Assembly: GCA_039621445.1 (NCBI GenBank)
Contig: CP154955.1
Coordinates: 21,875,823 to 21,939,822, forward strand
Source of the DNA: Euglena gracilis
Taxonomy: Eukaryota > Euglenida > Euglenophyceae > Euglenales
DNA length: 64,000 nt
Direction of reading: 5' to 3'
Positions 41,260 through 54,800 of this stretch are shown one piece after another (the stretch's first letter is position 1; each line of letters opens with the position of its first letter). A program made the translations under genes and the position numbers. Below the pieces are notes generated by a model. It was not told where the DNA came from, did no database searches, and saw nothing but the letters and a program-made list of their open reading frames with translations.

Positions 41260-43345
41260 ACATCTATTTGGACGATTTCATTAAATGAGAGCCATAATTT
41301 TTTTTTCCCCCGTTTGGGAGCAAGGGGGGCATGTGATTGTGCTTTGTGGCCAAATGAAGAACCATCAAACCTTAAAAATGCGGTGACCCATTGCGAGTCT
41401 CCTTTGACCAGATTTGTGTAATGCTGAGCTCTCAACCTGCCTGATTTTGCCGTGAGCCAGCAAATCTGAAGCACATGGTTGCCAGCAGCCTGGCTGCCTG
41501 CCCCGACCCAGCAGGCTGGTGGCCTGGCCAGTGGGGTGTCTGTTGTGGGGAATCAAAATCAATAATATCATTAAATCAGGCTTTTCAAATTAGGTAGGGG
41601 TAGGAATGTATTGGAGCCGTTTGAATCGTTTGGGTGTGTGGTCCGGACGATTTATTTAATGTCCTCGTGACCCCCACCTCGTTTGGGGGTTCGAGAGCGG
41701 TGTGTGGGTTGGGCGTACCATCTGTGGGTTGGGTGCGCCATGGGTCAGTCTTTGGTCTGGCCCACGTCTGAAGGCCAGGACCGGAAAAAAATTTCAAGTT
41801 TTTTTGTGTCAATTTTGGGTGGGTTTTGGGTGGGTGGGCGACCCCCCCCCCTGGGTCGTGCGTGGGGGAATTTGCAAAAAAGTGGGTGGGTTTGGGCCTG
41901 GGAAGAAGTGCCCCCCGGGGGTCCTATATGAATCTATGGTAAACCCCCCAAGTAATAACCCCCGGTTTATTATTTGGACACTCAAAATTGGGGTCCAGGG
42001 GGCCTGAGTTACGGCCATTTTTCGACCAATTTTGGCTATTTTGTACAGCTTCGACGTGATTTGACTTAGCCGTTTTCGGCCATTTTCAGGTCAAAAAAAT
42101 GAAAATATTTTTGCCCAAAACGATGTTTTTGGGCCTCCCGGACTCGGGGAAAACTTTTTTTGGGCGTTTTTCGATCCCCGACCTCCCGTTTCTGGCCCAA
42201 AGCCCATGGGTTTTGGGTCATTTCCGGGTCAAAAAAAGTCGGGAAAATCGGATTTTTTTTTTGCCCTAAACGATGTTTTTTTGGCCTTCCGGACTTGGAA
42301 AAACTGTTTTTGAGCCGAAAATGAGTTTTTCGACCCCCGGCTCCCCGTTTTGGGTCCGAAAGGCATGCGTTTTGGCCGGGCCGGGCCGGGGCGGGCCGCC
42401 CCGCCGGGTTGGGCCGCCGGGCCTCTGGGCAGCTGGCCAGGCGGGGCGTGCTGGGCCACCGCGTCGCCGGGCTACCTGCTGGGCCAGGCCGGGCCGCCGG
42501 CCGGGCCATGCCGCGCGGACTGCCGGCCGACCGCCTCAAACATTTGCCAAACACCTCAAACATCTGCTGCAGTATCACATAACCCCCAAATAACACCCCC
42601 CCCCCCCAGTGTGTTATTTGGGCACCCGAACAGGGGGTCCAGGCGGGGCTGTGTGCTATTTGGGGGTGTAATTTGGGCACTGCCACCTGAACAGGTTTCT
42701 CCCAAACAATGTCCGATATCAGTGTCGAGGATACCTTGTCCAGGAGTGCATCCCTGGTATCTGGTTTTTTTTTTGCAGAAGAATCGGAAGAATAATTGTT
42801 TTCGTCAAGCGGTTCTGACCTTCAAAAAATAACCAGGATGTAGACAGTGTCTGTGTCTGTGTCTGTGTCTGCTTATGCACGTTGTGCACAGGGGGCGGGG
42901 TGTCTTATTTGGGCGCTCGAAATCGGCCCCCAAGGGGGGGGGTTATTTGGGGGGGGGTGTTATTTGGGGTTTGCATAAAGTCAAAGGAGGCAGGAGGGCC
43001 CAAACCCAGGGTTCAATACAAGAATACAAGGAGGGTGTTCGGGGTTTGGGTGGGGGACCACCAGAGAGGGGTCTGGATCCCCCCCCCACACCTGCCAAGA
43101 GGGGTCCGGACTGACCCGGGGGGTACCCGGGACCTCCCCAAAGGGCAAAGTTTTCCTTCCAGCGCTTGTCACTGAAAATTTTTTTTGCATTTTTGATATT
43201 TTTTTTGCCCAAAAAGTGACCAAAATGACACTTTTGGCCGTTTTGGGAGGGTCAAAAAATTTCGGTCCCGCGCGGCACCGGGACGAAAATCGGTCACCCA
43301 GACTGCACCACTGTTTAGGTGGGGGAGGGTTGTGTCCCCCCCACC
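41260..43345. other. spacer with TTATTTGG-G-run repeats, no recognised gene
   Basis: A word like TTATTTGGNCNCTCGAAA next to C/G runs recurs at about 41968, 42612 and 42905. A GC-rich segment (42370-42540) encodes only low-complexity Gly/Pro/Arg. Confidence 0.45.
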
Positions 43346-43348
43346 CCT

Positions 43349-46300
43349 CCTAGGCGGCCACCTACGGCACAAAAAACGACGGTCCCGTCGGTCGAAAAAA
43401 GTCCCTCAAAAATGGTGCCGTTATGGGCGGCTGCAATTTGATGTGGCCAAGATTTCACAGGAGACTCTCCAGTGGGAAAAACTGCAATTGTTTACCTTCG
43501 TTCCAATAAGTGTTAAAGAAGCAATCTATTTTTGTGAATCAATTACCGACGGTCCCGTTGGTTGTCTGAGCAAACAAGAGCCCTCAATTGATTTTAAACA
43601 TAATCCCAGGCAACCTACTGCACAAATGACCGATGGGACTGTCTGTCTTTTTTTTGAAAGCCAGATTTTGATATCAAAAGATTTCTACTCATAAAACGCA
43701 ATATTGCAATCTTGCATGTTTATTTGGGAACACTTTTCACCACAAATGGTCAAATTTCGGGTTATTTTGTCAGATGTAGGAAATCACTCTGACCTGTTAA
43801 CTCTTCTCACTCTCTCAACTCTTCTCAGAATTCCATATTGCGTAAAACCGGTCAAGGTATATGACACATTGTCTGTTCGTCGCCATAACTGTATGTACCA
43901 CAGTTGGATGGCGCAGAAACCTGTGAAGAATGTGTGGAAGGTGCGAATGCACCACCATAACTTCTAGCGATAGTACTGCTTTTGTTTGTTGAACTTTGCA
44001 GCTAAATCAAATACACTGTTGTTCTTGAACAAAAAAGATGACCAATTCCTCCACAGAATATGTAGTTTGATGGAAAAGAAGACCGACCGGACCGTCGGTC
44101 AAGATGTGCCACTCTCATTGTTAATGAGATGTTTATCAGCACATGTTGAACGAAGCTTTTGTTACCAGGTACAAATTCCATCCCCCCATCACAAAATAAT
44201 TCCATGACAATTCCATTCAGTATTTCGACCATTCCATGGCCAAAATACAGCTGATCATTCGGTGTGGAAAATATGTGCGTGTCTGTGGAAGAGATATTGC
44301 CTCGTTCCAGAACACCAGAATAACAAAATGCGGTGGAGGTTTGTCGATATTGTCATATACCTTTGTTTCTTGTAAGGTTCAATTAGCCATATGTACACAC
44401 CATAGCCGAAGGCTAAATGTCGCATGCCACAGCAACATTCTGCATCATTAAATTGCAGGAGTTCTAAAACCAACGTACCGTAATTTGGACCAGAATGGAA
44501 ATCAGACAGGGACGAGAGACCTTGTTGTCTCTTGCTTTCAAAACCAGGTACAGCCAATGTCTCGATGGTACACGGCTGTAGTATGTATTTAGCCCCCGAT
44601 GGGAAGTGCAGAGCCGGCATTGCTCAGAAATACACCGATTGCCAGCGTTTTCAGACATTGCCACAGGGTGTTTGTAACACAAGGCCTGAGGTTGATATAA
44701 CAGACAAGCCCTGACGTAATCCCAACCTATTTTTTTCTCACACATGGTTTTTCCAGACACTTGCAACAGAGAAAGCAAAGCAACTTTGTTTGGGTGTGGT
44801 TTTGACAGAGGCGGTGTTTTGTGCAGTGAATCTGAGCAATTTGCGAAAAATTACTCCCTTTTCTGGGATGAATTGGTTGGGTGATTGCAAGAAATCACAT
44901 ACACATATGGACGTCGTTCTATTTTGCACGCAACATTGCGCGAAATCAGATGTATTTTGGTACCTTGATCAGTGATCACAACCATTTACTACAAACAATC
45001 CCTCCCTGGCCCATCTTTTTTGACCCAAGAGGCAAACCGGCAAATGAAGCAGGCTGGCACAAGCCCCCTCAATAGAATTTTGACGAACCTGGGACACAAA
45101 ACACCCCAGAAGAAACAAGCCAATGCCAGCCAGAAACCGCACAAAATACATCTTTCTGGAAGCATTGCCAGTACACAAGTTGTGGATCGAGCAGAAACAA
45201 AAAGGTCGCAGAGTGCTTTCTCTCCCAAAGCAACTGCAGCTGCAACTGCAGGTGGTATCCATGACTCTGAACAATACACACACATTGTCTTTTGCAAAAT
45301 GCTCTCTGATCTCTCCAATTGAAAGGTAGAACATTTTCACAACCGTATGGACGGAAGTGTGCATTGTGCACAATTACCTGGCCTTTCGTGCAATGCACAT
45401 GCTTGAGTGCTGAACGTTGTTGACTGATGCTGTATTTTTGAAGTCAAAATGATGATGCTGATGAAAACATGCATGCTCATTTATGTTAGTGGGAGAGGTA
45501 AAAAGGGCTGCATACCCTGTCAAAGTGAAGAACAAAATGACGTTCAATTTAAAGGTCTTTCGGGAGTTGGTCAGATGGATCGCTTGCTGAAAAGCAACCT
45601 CAAAGGTGATTATGATAAAATGACCGATGGACCCGTCGGTCATTTTTCATTTTCTGTCTTGTCCTTATCATCAAGGGGGGGGGGATAATTTCTTTGTGAA
45701 TCTAGCATCTTCCACAGACAATTGGTGGTTTCAATACCAAATCACCTTCAAATTTAGCATTCTGCAAGGAGTACTTGTGGTGATTTGTTGGTTTGTTTCA
45801 TGAAGGTGTGGGCCTACCCACACTTGGGAATGAATGTCACCAGAATGACACCGTAAGGACGTTTGCTCATTGTCATTGCATTGTTTGCTTGTCATTCAGG
45901 ACGTTGATTGAAAATCGCGGCGTTTTGCATACACAGAGCATGAAATGACCCACGCTCCCATCGGTCAGCTGAATTGCAAACTACAATTGCTCTTGTTTGT
46001 TTGGTGTACCTTGTTCATTAGCTTTTTGGACCTGTGGCAGCGCCCATCACAGAGGGGCATATTGCTTCTGAAGGACTTTTATCTGGGCCGACGGGACCGT
46101 CGTTTTTTGTGTTTTAGGTGGTCATCTAGGATTATCGATGCGATCAGAAACTGCAGCAGGGACGATGGGACGATTTGTTGGATGTCCCTTTCTGTAATTG
46201 CTTCATTTTGTTCTTTCGGAGCAGCTGCTTTGTGGTGGCAATGGCATCCATTTTTCAACGATCCTCCTGGATAGTTAAGCTCAGTTGTGGTCTGGGCGTT

Positions 46301-46878
46301 TGCCCATAATGTAAGCTGCTTAATCCTCTTTTACTGAAAATTGGATGGTCGTGTGCTCGCATGCAATAATCCTGCTTCTCATTCTCATAATCATTACAGG
46401 TGTTTTTGTCCTTTCCTCCGGTCTGGGAATGTGAGCATACCTAAAAGAGGGAGGTGATGGCACAATCTGTTTTTGTCTGTGCACATGCTGTAAATTCCAC
46501 TTTGACATGTTTTTTCGTATAATGAACGTTCATTTTGTCACATTTCAATTCATGCCAAACAGGCTCAAATTTGCATTTTTATGAGGAAAAAGGCACCCTG
46601 TGAAGGCAAACTGACGTTCGTCTACTTTTCTTCACAACAGCAAGTGCCGTAGGAAGAAATTTAGTGCCGAAAAATGACCGACGGTCCCGTCGGTCATTTG
46701 TGCTCAGACGCCCAAAAAAGCATTTTTCGAACTTCCCCAAAGTGCAGCAGGAAGATTTTGTCCCGCAATTTTGGAACCTGCCAAGGGGGTCTGAGCAGGC
46801 TTTAATTTAAGGGCAGGTGGGGGGGGGTTGGACTCCCGGTCCAGCAGGGGGGAGGGGCCTAGGCGGCCACCTACGGCA
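43349..46878. repeat. 3.5-kb interval with eight GACCGACGGTCCCGTCGGTC palindromes
   Basis: A 21-bp direct repeat starting CCTAGGCGGCCACCTACGG marks both ends (43349-43369, 46858-46878). Perfect or imperfect copies of the palindrome occur near 43378, 43546, 43627, 44080, 45619, 45943, 46088 and 46674. No gene was recognised inside. Confidence 0.7.
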
Positions 46879-46879
46879 T

Positions 46880-46985
46880 GTCCTAAGGCCCTAAAATTAC
46901 AAAATATTATGTGTTGCCAAGCTGTTTGCGGGGCAAATCCCGTTTGTTTCCTAACTTGTTCGAGGGCCCTAATGGCCCTAAATCT
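46880..46985. repeat. single diverged satellite unit
   Basis: The words GGGGCAAATCCCGTTTGTT and TTCGAGGGCCCTAA occur in satellite order. Confidence 0.7.
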
Positions 46986-46989
46986 TGTG

Positions 46990-48850
46990 TAGCCATGAAT
47001 TTTTGAAGTCCTGGGTAACCCAAAATTCTCGGAAATTTTGGGTTCTGTGGGGTTCTGCAAGCGCCAAGAACCTCGCAGAATCAATTTTTCAGATCGATTG
47101 ACGTGCAGGTTCCAGGGCACAGAACTGAGATAAATTAGGAAGTGGGATTGTGCTTTCAGAGCTGCAAATTTCCAGAACAAGAGATCTGTATGTTGTGGCT
47201 GAATTCAGTGGCCATTGTTTGACGTCTGATGAAAAGAGCTTCCGATCGAGGGCCGACTTTGCTTTTCAGTAGCCAGTGACCTCCCCTTTTGGTACATTAG
47301 AGGGTCTTGTGGATTGATTAGTCCACCAACTTGTCGGACAACTTGCCAGATGCTCCCGTAACCAGTACCCCCCCCCCCCATGCACTGTACCGAGCTAGTT
47401 GGTAGGGGTACGGGCTAGTCGACCGACTAGCCGGTCGACTGCCAGTGCCCTCCCCCCCTCTAATGTTTTGGGCCCCCTCCTGCCATGGTTTCAGAGGGTT
47501 TCCGGGACCGTATCGACCGGTGAAAAAACAAAAAGTCATAAAGAAAGCAAAGCAAAGAAACATCCAGGAAAAGCATTAAACGCCAATCATAATGTTCTTT
47601 TCGGAAACTTCGTCCATCCTTTTGTCCACAATTATTTTTGCGGAAAATTTGGGAGTTGTCAGAATTTGTCGGGATTCATCGGGAATACAGGGGGACCATT
47701 TTTGCCAGAAGGGCCAATTTGGGGGGTAAAAATTCTTTCTTTGGGCCGAGCGGCCAATCTGGGGTGTGAGGTTACCAGGCTTCCCCGCTGGGACCCCCCC
47801 CAAATCGGGCCGTCTGAAGGCATTTCCCCCTCAAAAAATTGGCATTTTGCCCCAAAACCCATACCTGTGCCTCTGGCCCGGGACCCTCTCCCCCCGGGTT
47901 CTGAGTTAGAAGAAGCCTGGAGGGTACCCCTCTGCCTCCCTGGTAGAGTGGCGCAGTCTGGGTGACGGATTTTTTGCTCGGTGCAAAGTGCTGGGCAAAA
48001 AAATTTGCCCCCAAAATCGGCCAAAAATGCCATCTTGGGAACTTTTCTGAAAAAAAATTGTCAAAGATGCAAAAATTTTCGGCGCAGCGCGCTGGAAAGA
48101 TAAAAATGACCATGACAAATGGTGGGGTATACATCTCTTTACACTTTTGCAGGTTTGTTAGCCCCCCCCCCCCAAGGGGCTGCTGCAGCCAGCCCCAATT
48201 TTGCCCAGCCCAGCCGCTGCAGCACCCCCCCCCCCCCCGGGGTTTGCTCCTAGCCCTGCTGGACAGCCCCTTTTTTTGCTGGGTCCAGCTCAAATATTTT
48301 CGGCGCGAGCACTTTTGGAAAAAGTGTTCAAAACCGGCCAAAAATGGTGTTTTGGGGGCGTTTTTTTGTGGTTGTCAGATGCATTCTTCTTATTCAAAAC
48401 TGTGTTTTGCAGGTCATGTTTTTGGGCAATTGTCTGATTCGGCTCAGCTCAGGTCTAGCCGGGGTCTAGCCCTCTAGGAGGGGGGGGGGCAGGCTAGCCA
48501 GCCCAAATTTCTAACCCTAGCCCAGCAGCCCGGGGTCCTTAAACAGATGTATGACCAGTTGTTCTGAAAATGAGAGCAGTTTTCATTGTTGTTGGGTTCA
48601 AAGAAGCTTCTCTGGCGCAAAAAATATTTAGACTGATATAATTATTTAGATTGCCATTTCTTGAGTTAAATGTCTGGTTTTCAGCCTTGCTTTCATTGAT
48701 ATTCTTGTTTGCATCATGGACGAGCTGCGGGGGGTTGTGTTGGCTTCATGCATCCGTTTCGGCATATATGTCAAAGATGGGAGGGCCACAGTGTCTGGAA
48801 TTGTGTCAAAAGCAAGCGAGACCAGTAACAATAGGAAGGGTCGTGTGACA
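46990..48850. other. upstream region of UTP15, first exons not found
   Basis: No convincing exon was found, although the UTP15 homologue must have about 40-60 more N-terminal residues somewhere upstream. C-runs occur at 47370, 48165 and 48228. Confidence 0.45.
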
Positions 48851-48861
48851 CATTTTTTTAG

Positions 48862-51800
48862 GTTGCTGTTTATGATGGTATCAATTACGACCTTGAGTTT
48901 CGGGAGATGCATTTCAAAGATGGTGTCAATTGTTGTCAATTTCGTTCAGATGCTCAATTGTTGATTGCAGGAGGTTCTGAACCTGTCGTACGGGTGTGCC
49001 TCATGTGTTAAATGCTGTTCCAATTTTTTTTGAGAAAGTTCAAATGCATGATTTTTTGTTTTTATCCCCTCCCAGAAAACACCTCTGGTTCAACAATGCT
49101 TGCCTTTTTCATCATTGGCAATGTGTTTGTGAAAAGAGCCACAAGGAATACGGCAATGGTCCACAGTTCCCCCTACTTCGCCATCCCCCCCAATTTCCCT
49201 CCGGCAAAACGAAACGGGTCAGATGTTGAGGAGCACAGAATGGGTTTTTCTGTGACACAGGTTTGGTCAAAGAAAATATCTTTGGTCCGTCTCCTTCGAG
49301 GGCACACTGCTGCGATCAACTATACGGCTTTCCTGTCAAATAAGATCCATGCTTTCTCGTGCTCTGATGACATGACAGCAAAGGTGTGCTGTGTTTTTCC
49401 CATTTATGTTGCTAAAGTCGGTCATTTGTCTCTTTTCAGCGGCCAACTTTTGGTGTGTGCTGTGGTTATCCTGTGGGGCAGTGTTTCGGCTGTCCAAACA
49501 ATTTGCCACCTCTGGTAATTTATTTGGGTTGGGAGATTGATTTATTTAATTTCTACCAAAATGCACTCAAAAATAATACGTGCATACCTTTGAAATTCGT
49601 TGCCAAATCAGCTGGTAGGATGTCTCTTTTTCTGCTTTTGCAAACTCTTGTGGATTAACCCAACAAACCGGCCTTGGTTGGCTGCTGTGGAATTGTGTCA
49701 ACCTGCTGTACCCCCCCCCCCTGGGTCTGATCACGACAAACCAGTTCACAGGTTGTGCAACGCAGCAGAGACACAACCTCAATCACCGCTGTCTCTCCCC
49801 AGGTCTGGGACCTGGCCTCCCAGGAGGCGATCGCCACGCTTAAGGGGCACGGCGATTATGTGCGGGCCGGGGGCCCCCACCCAACGAACCCCAACCTGGT
49901 TGCCACCGGTGTGCGCCACCGCCCTGGCTTTGACCACAGGTCCCGTGTCGACGTCTATGGAGGGTTCCCTCCTCCTCTGTCTGTTTGCATGCAGGGGGCT
50001 ACGACAAGATCGTCCACATTTGGGACCTGCGGGTCGAGACCGGGGCGGCTGCGCTGCAGCTCCGCCACCGCGAGCCTGTGGAAACGTTAATGTGGCACCC
50101 CTCTGGGAATTTCCTGGCGTCGTCCGCTGGTATGCTGTTTCCCTCTTCTTTTTTGCTGTGCCTATTTATGCTGTTGCCGTATTTTTGAAAGGTATTTCGG
50201 TGTTTGGCCAAGCTTCAATCGAAATACAGCTGAGGATAATTCTGGGGAGAGTTTGCATCATTAAATTGGACTTTTTGCACACATCTGGTGAGTTGGATTT
50301 TTATTCTGATTGTGGCTGGTTGTATCTTTCCTGTTTCCCCCCTTGAGGAAGCAATGTATTCCATTCATGTCCAATTAATGATGGTGCATGCATCTTATGT
50401 TTTTCTTTCCCCCTTTCTGCTGGTTCTTCAGTCAAATTTCTGTTTCCCCATTCCAGGGAACACGGTGTATGTTTGGGATGTTGTCTCTGGGCGAGCTCAG
50501 CAAATGGATTCCAGTCCTCCTCTGGCAACGTATGTGATTGGTGCCATGTGGTCTCCTTCCCCCCATTTGCCAGATGAACTTTTGAAATGAGTATTTTGCT
50601 TTCATGCATGTTGGTTGGAGGTTTTTTGATTTAGCTTTCGGAGCCAGAAGTGAGATGCGGCGTGTTTGTGTGTTTGTTGGAGGAACGTCATGCCTCCTAC
50701 ATTGACCCCCGCCCCAAATTATTATTCTCTCTTTCCATTTTCATTATAAGGCCACATATGATCTTTCTTCTGCGCCCCCCCCCCCCCCGGCTGGGTTGAG
50801 CCGACCTGGTGGGCACCCCTGAGCAGGGGGCGTTCACCCCCACACTCGTGCACCATAAGAAAATTTTTGGTATTCCGAAATGATTCCCCAAGAAGGCAGG
50901 CTGACTCTCGTGCGGGAGGACCCACTGCGACTCAGGCACCTGAGGTGCAGAGGGAGAAACACAACTATGTTTTTTAAAACCTTTTTCAACCTTTTTTGAT
51001 GATTCTTTGATTTCTCCTGGGAAATGGTTTCGATTTCGAAAATTCCGCCTTTGGGAAGATATTTTTTTCTGATGGATCCCTTTTTTTTAATTTTGTCTTT
51101 TTCTAATTGCATGTTTTTTGAATCAGCATATCCCCATTGTTGCCAAAATGTGTTTTTTTTGAAAATTTTGTAACGCTTGACCCCAAAGTGCATAAAATTG
51201 GACGTGTTTTTGGTTCATTTTGTGTTTCCCCCATTTTACAACGATTTTTTGAGGGTCTATGTTGCCCCCCCCTCAGTGGGTGTGTGGGCACTGACCCTCC
51301 AGATCCTCAGAAAACCTCTGCATGCCATCCACGTTATGTTTAATAAAGCACAGGGCAATTGTGGGTTTCATCTGTTTTTCTGTTCATTTTGAGGATCTTG
51401 CCAGGTTCCTTGAAGTGTTACTCCCGCCTCCTCCGGGCCAAACAACCGGAAAACTGGAAAATGCAGCAGTGAAGCAGGGATGTGCGTTGACACTCCACAA
51501 TGCTGTACGGTGGATTTCACACGTATCAAAGTGTTGGACGCCAGTGACGGTGCCGTTGCCCAATGCATTCCAGTCGCCGCTGCACCGTGCGCGCCGTGGC
51601 AACCCAGGGATGACATCTTCGGGGAGCGGTCCGCCACAGCCGGCGTCCAGCCCACCTTCTCCGCCTGCAACCACCAGCGGGCCATCCCTGCCCTGGCGTA
51701 CAACAGCAGCGGGTCCCGGCTGCTGAGCGGGGGCCTCGACAACTTCGTCAAGGTGGGCCGGTGGCATGGTGGTGCCTGGTTGAGGTCAGGTGGCGATGTA

Positions 51801-54800
51801 TTGAATTCAATTCAAATGAAAATTGCAGATGTTTCACGATGAAAATTTGCGTTGCAGGTGAGATGCACGTGCACACACGCATATACACACTCACACGCAC
51901 TTTTCAGCCCAGATTTAGCTCTCAGGCAATATATAAAATTGTTTGCAGATGCTTCAAGGCAAGAAGGATAGGCTTATTTTTGAGGACGAGGGGGAATTGT
52001 ATGAAATATGCAAACATCAGTTTTTGCGTGGCAGAAATCACAAACCAGTGAAATAAAAAAAACAGTGAAAAAAATCGAGAAAATATTTTTTTTGCCAGAC
52101 ATTCTTTCCATCGCGCATCTCTTTAAGGTTTGGCAGATTTCAATTCTGTTCCAGCTGGGATGCAGCCCTCCCCTCCCCCCCAGTGCAGCAAGTCCAGCCA
52201 GCCAGTCCCTGTTTTTGCTGTGTGCACCTGAAAAAAGAATTGCACAAAAAACCCAAAAATTTTCAGCAAGGCCACAAAATGGTCGGGGCGGTTTTTTTTT
52301 AAGTTCATTCTTATTCTTCGGAAAAGTTTTTGGGAGGGGCAAGTTGTGCATATGATGCCAGTCTCAGTGACGCTGTGTTCTCGTCCATCCTTCAAACTCC
52401 TTCAACAAGTGAAAGGTAGTAAAGAGTGAAGAGTTTGCACAAGCATTATATTTTTTTTCATATTTTCCCCTGACCTTGAAATACGTTCCAAAGCTGATGC
52501 AAATCAATCTGGCTCAAGTGTATTCCTGAGTATTTTGTCATCCACGATCTAGTTATTCCACATGTCATTCTTTCCTGTTGCTATCACGCGCACCGCCAAC
52601 CTCCCAATGTAAAGGTTGCTTCTTTTTTAAAGGAATTATGAAAACAGATATCATGCTGCATCTGAAAAGTGTGCTACAATCTGTTCAAGAGGCCTGAGTT
52701 TCTGCAATCCCTTCAAAAAGCTTCCCATTTTGCCAAAGGCCAAGGAAGTTGCCACGATGAAGCGACAGGGATTCGTAATTTGTGGCGTGGAGGAATGGGC
52801 CGCTACCTGTCACCTTGCCGCCCCCCCCCCCAGGTCTACAGCACCGTGACGTACGCCGTCGTCCATAGCATGGCCTACCCCGCCCCGGTGCAGGCCGTGG
52901 CCCTCTCCCCGGACGACCGCACCCTCGTGGTCGGGATGGTCGACGGCAAGGTGGGCCCCCGTGGCCAGCGAGATGGGCCCCCGTGGCCGGCGAAGTGGGC
53001 CGCCGTCCTTCCTGTCGCCTCTCAAGTCCCCCCTGCCCCTGCCCCCTCGGCCCCCAGGTGGCCATCAGCCGGCGGCCGGTCCGCCCCAAGCGGCCGGAGA
53101 AGAAGGACGAGTTGTTCGAGGCGCCGGGGGGCCACCTCTTCCAGCCCGAGGAGCGCCACCGGTGGCGCCGCGTGATCCAGACAGGTGCCCGGGACGAGGG
53201 GGCCTGCGATGCGCTCAAACGTGGCAGATCCCTCTGGTCGCCAACAGGCCGTTTTTTAGTCGGGTGCCGACCCCACCCCGGGGGGGGGGGTGCCTGCCTG
53301 GGCAGGCACTCCAAGGCACTCCCGATCCGACCCCCCCGGGGGGGGGGGGGTGGGCACATGGCCGAAAGTTCCCTAGCACAGACCCCGGTGCCGAAGGTGC
53401 CGGGGAGCCAAAAAAGGCCTATTTCAAAGGAATGTGCCTGGGCACAGGCCGAAATCTGACCCTCCCGGGTGCCTGGGCAGACACTCATAGGCACTCCGCA
53501 CCCCCCGGGGTTGGTAAAAACAGCCTGCTCGCCAAGTGATGCTCTTTGACGTTGTTTGTTGGATGATCCCCAGAAATCAAGGGTTGGAGAATTTCTCTCG
53601 TGTTAATTCACAAGAAATTGTATTTTTGAGGTTCTGTGCTGTGGAAAGGCCCTTTGGTCCAATACGTCCAATTTGTTTCCCCCTGGTGAGGGAAGAAGTG
53701 GCAAACCCCCCTAATAGAAGCACGGGGCCGCTACAAGCGCAGGGTCCAAATAAAAGCGCACCCCCCCCGCTACAAGCACACACCCCATTTTCATAGGATT
53801 TCTAAAGGAAATCAGCAAAAATCGTGCAGGTAGGGTCCAAATAGAAGCGCACCACCCGCCGCCGGAGGCGGCGGTCCGCTATAGGTGCACCCGTGCTTCT
53901 ATTAGGGGGGGTTTACTGTATTTCGCATCAGCGTTCCACTGTGCTGATCAAAGACCAATTGCCCCCTCCCCCACCGAGCAACACCCAATCTGCATCTCTG
54001 CAGCCCCCAGCCAAGAAGACTTGACCATTGAGATGGAGCGGCGGAAGAGGCTGGAGCCATACGACCGGTGCCTTGTGAAGTTCCGGTACCACAAGGCATT
54101 GGTGTGCTTTGCCTGTGTTGGGGATTCACCACAGGAGCCGGTTTGCAAGTAAAATTGCGTCCTCAGATCAGACTGCTGGTCCCTCAGATCGATGCTAAGT
54201 TCTCTGGGCGTCTTCTTTGTTTGGACATTTTGGACCCCAGGAATGATACAGCACAACCCCCTTAGGTTTTTTTTTGGTAGCAGTAGGCCTGGTTACCACG
54301 CCTTTTGGTGGGCAGTTGCTCACCCTCTGGTTCCACGAGTGAGGCGGCGGCAGATAGTGCTGGCTGTGTGGAATCACAGAGACATCACCCATCTAATTCC
54401 TATTCCCATACTGAATTCTTTAATCCCTGAGCGAAAAAAGACAAGTTCTTTTTGTGGCGGGTGCAATTCCTACCCAATTCGGAAAACATTATTTCCCAGC
54501 CACAGCCCCAAAAAGTTGTTCTTCAGACCCTGCCTCGTCGATGCTGTTGACCCCACCTATTGAGAGAGGAGAGGGGGGGGGGGCGGTGGGATCGCCAAGG
54601 TCTTATTCCTGGGCCTAGGTTTGCCTCTTTTGCCATCAGCAAGGCTTTTTGTCGGTCACCAATCTTTGCCTGTCAATTACTGCCCAGGGGGGTTTTGTGC
54701 CTTAATCGTGTATGCAGAGGTGGGACACACACAAACACATTTTTTGAGGTTTTTTTAAATTTTGGCAAAATTGTGCTATTTTGTGTTTTCCCCCCAATTT

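Noticed and set aside
43332-45700. Short ORFs repeating TDGPVG or MTDG-like words
   Set aside because: These are translations of the GACCGACGGTCCCGTCGGTC palindrome in whichever frame it falls, not a conserved protein motif.
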